64,000 nt of DNA, from contig JBARIW010000102.1 of the NCBI GenBank assembly GCA_049799955.1, positions 13,868 to 77,867 of the forward strand. Reading direction: 5' to 3'. The notes below the pieces were generated by a model that was given only the letters and a program-made list of their open reading frames with translations, was not told where the DNA came from and did not search any database. This DNA is from JBGTFE01 sp049799955. Its GTDB lineage: Bacteria; Acidobacteriota; Blastocatellia; Pyrinomonadales; Pyrinomonadaceae. The position numbers were made by a program, and so were the translations under genes. Below, one piece after another: positions 62,586 to 64,000 of this stretch (position 1 is its first letter; the number at the start of each line of letters is the position of its first letter).

Positions 62586-62774
62586 CTATAAGGTATTTGT
62601 ATCTTGTTATAAAATAACTGTTCAAAGATGAAAACTATCTCTTCTTACCGATAAAGGATTTCTTCAAATCTATAAAGGATTTATTTATAGCGATAAAAGA
62701 TTTGTTTCAAGTTATAAAATATCTGTTCTTACTCATAAAGTATCTACTCAAAGTCATAAAAGTTATGTTTATTG
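62586..62774. repeat. Tandem array of nine degenerate 21-bp units
   Basis: Nine consecutive 21-bp units with no gaps, all with ATAAA (or a one-base variant) at positions 3-7 and a TTC-like trinucleotide near position 15. In one frame it reads as a peptide with IKDLF repeated every seven residues, but that frame has a stop at its beginning and no start codon. Confidence 0.75.
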
Positions 62775-62830
62775 CCGGAAATGATAGATTTTCTCCTAAC
62801 TGCTCAATTTTATTGGATTAAAAATTTTTA

Positions 62831-62859
62831 TTGACGCGTCCGGCGGGTTGCCGTATAAT
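62831..62859 (+). promoter_or_regulatory. Consensus sigma70-type promoter
   Basis: TTGACG, exactly 17 bp, TATAAT; transcription should begin near 62866, 45 nt before the ATG at 62911. Confidence 0.85.
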
Positions 62860-62910
62860 TTTAACACCCAATTTATCGGGAATCTAAACTTTAAATGAGG
62901 TGCTCTTACT

Positions 62911-63270
62911 ATGGCTAGACGAAGAAAAAAGGCGACGAAAGAAATGAGGGAATTGAGGCAGAAAATTGCGGGAATGAAATCTATCAACCCGAATTTCGAT
63001 GCGGGCAACGGTGTAACTGTGGAGGCGGCTGAAACTCTGATAAACGAAACGGAGGCGGCGCTTGAAGATTTTAATAAATCGGTGGCGACGACGGACGAAA
63101 AGGATAATTTCTTTGGCGGCATAAACAAGCAGGTTCGTGATTTTAACAGGAAAGTGATTCCAGCCACAGGATTAAAATACGGAAGGGATAGCAGCGAATA
63201 CGAGCAGGTGGGCGGCGTGCGCGATTCTGACCGCAAAAAACGAACTGTAAAGCCTAAAATGCAAAGTTAG
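62911..63270 (+). CDS. Small basic hypothetical protein with strong promoter
   Basis: 119 residues, Arg/Lys-rich at both ends (MARRRKKATKEMRELRQ and DRKKRTVKPKMQS). No membrane segment. AGGTG precedes the ATG by 10 nt. I do not know this family; the basic termini suggest nucleic-acid binding. A near-consensus promoter and a strong terminator make it a highly expressed single-gene unit. Confidence 0.75.
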   Translation: MARRRKKATKEMRELRQKIAGMKSINPNFDAGNGVTVEAAETLINETEAALEDFNKSVATTDEKDNFFGGINKQVRDFNRKVIPATGLKYGRDSSEYEQVGGVRDSDRKKRTVKPKMQS

Positions 63271-63293
63271 CCGGAAAACATTCGACTTCAAAT

Positions 63294-63335
63294 AAAAAGC
63301 CTCGAAGTTTATAAGCTTCGAGGCTTTTTATTTTT
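63294..63335. terminator. Bidirectional rho-independent terminator
   Basis: AAAAGCCTCGAAG and CTTCGAGGCTTTT around an 8-nt loop, T-run on the plus side and A-run on the other, between convergent genes. Confidence 0.92.
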
Positions 63336-63347
63336 TGCGGGACGCGC

Positions 63348-63692
63348 TTAGTATCTTTTAATTCGAACGTATTTCTTTTTCTTCGGTCTGATTTTGTATG
63401 TGTAGAGCGCCGAGCTACCGCCGCCGACTCCGGCTCCGATTAACGCGCCTTTTTTACCGCCGATTATACCGCCGAGTATCGCGCCCGCGCCGGTGCCTGC
63501 CGCCACGTTAACGCGGTTGCGGTGACGACGATAAAAACTCGGTTTTTTGACGCGCACATACCGGACGCGACCGTTTCTATCGACAACTCGCTTTGCGTAA
63601 ACTTTCTGGGCACTTGCCGTTGACGGCAGCATCATCGGAATCAAGACGGCAGCCACTGCCATCATTATGATTGTTAAGATTAATTTCTTCAT
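63348..63692 (-). CDS. Exported glycine-zipper protein
   Basis: 114 residues: signal peptide (MKKLILTIIMMAVAAVLIP...ASA), a basic region (RVRYVRVKKPSFYRRHRNR), then a glycine-zipper segment AGTGAGAILGGIIGGKKGALIGAGVGGGSSALY and a Lys-rich tail. YMGG/glycine-zipper proteins of this type insert into or associate with membranes. Function unknown. Confidence 0.8.
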   Translation of the reverse strand: MKKLILTIIMMAVAAVLIPMMLPSTASAQKVYAKRVVDRNGRVRYVRVKKPSFYRRHRNRVNVAAGTGAGAILGGIIGGKKGALIGAGVGGGSSALYTYKIRPKKKKYVRIKRY

Positions 63693-64000
63693 TTTTATTT
63701 CTCCCCTTGATAAATTATTTAATGCAAAATTTTACTTTTGCTTATTTATAAATTTATTATTGGCAATTAGGATGCCACAAAGGTTTTTGCTTATAAAATG
63801 AGGCTTTGAAGGTTATTTGATTGATAAAATGTATCTTTTTCGTGCAGTGTGTGTTCTATATGGAACAGTTTTTGACAAATAAAAGCGGGCAAAAGCGCAA
63901 AAACTAATGATAAGGAAGATGTAGCCGCGAACAAACACGGAAAAACACGAAAAGGAAGCAAATTTATTTCGTGACTTTTCGTGTTTGTTCGTGGCTAGAG
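63693..64000. other. Intergenic region to the window edge
   Basis: 308 bp. The first part should hold the promoter of the glycine-zipper gene. No gene seen before the repeat hairpin at 63922. Confidence 0.55.
63922..63997. repeat. Repeat-built hairpin (9-nt words)
   Basis: CGAACAAACACGGAAAAACACGAAAAG-type words on the left are complementary to CTTTTCGTGTTTGTTCG on the right. Confidence 0.8.

Larger units (their letters stand above)
62491..62910. other. AT-rich intergenic region with 21-bp period array and strong promoter
   Basis: 420 bp without a supported gene. Contains the repeat array at 62586-62774 and, next to the following gene, a consensus promoter at 62831-62859. Confidence 0.75.

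Overview
The window is 64 kb of a bacterial chromosome at medium GC with scattered AT-rich patches. About 50 protein genes, two tRNAs and a probable 6S RNA can be supported. An acidobacterium (Blastocatellia-like) is the best guess. The grounds are a secreted von Willebrand protein of the type expanded in Acidobacteria, a gingipain-like C25 peptidase, an FHA/kinase/PBP/RodA/phosphatase cell-wall cluster and many secreted or lipoprotein enzymes. This is inference; no rRNA is present.

Layout. 1-4.4 kb: gamma-glutamyltransferase (cut by the window edge) and a secreted C25 peptidase. 4.5-13.8 kb: a cell-envelope signalling block with two FHA proteins, a Ser/Thr kinase, a class B PBP, a RodA/FtsW polymerase and a PP2C phosphatase, recalling the actinobacterial fhaA-pbpA-rodA-pstP-pknB locus. 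13.8-20 kb: RNA methyltransferase, tRNA-Arg(CCG), two cyclophilins, Dtd, a Cof hydrolase, MltG, ThpR and glutathione peroxidase. 20-33 kb: SPFH protein, two tiny conserved proteins, threonine ammonia-lyase, YitT-type membrane protein, SLT transglycosylase, an AT-rich accessory gene, an M1 peptidase, and a sugar isomerase/dehydrogenase pair. 33-36.6 kb: zinc-ribbon protein, VWFA protein, coiled-coil membrane protein, YmdB-type phosphoesterase. 36.7-46.4 kb, minus strand: the classical translation operon thrS-infC-rpmI-rplT-pheS-pheT-(zapB-like)-zapA-6S RNA-ymdB, carrying three accessory genes: DUF4160 and DUF2442 before pheS, and a membrane protein between pheS and pheT. 46.5-48.1 kb: HAD hydrolase and a HutG-type ureohydrolase. 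48.1-55.8 kb: a trp operon (promoter, terminator-type leader, trpD, trpC, DUF2127, a trpF-trpB fusion gene, trpA), with an ATPase/HNH pair resembling a Septu (PtuA/PtuB) defence system sitting between trpB and trpA. 55.8-64 kb: DUF2339 protein, urocanate hydratase, Ca2+/H+ antiporter, nucleotidyltransferase-like protein, a 21-bp-period repeat array, and two small proteins.

The most unusual signal is distributed. More than twenty intergenic elements are built from imperfect tandem 7-mers (sometimes 9-mers), usually as two complementary arms forming a hairpin. The word differs from locus to locus while the architecture is constant. They separate genes inside operons, sit between convergent genes, and in three places have become coding sequence: a PheT linker, a signal peptide and a HAD C-terminus. 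They do not resemble CRISPR or ordinary REP elements.

Other points: infC appears to start at AUC; the trp operon has a canonical promoter and a terminator-type leader; an accessory ORF contains an internal Shine-Dalgarno and signal peptide suggestive of a two-gene fusion.
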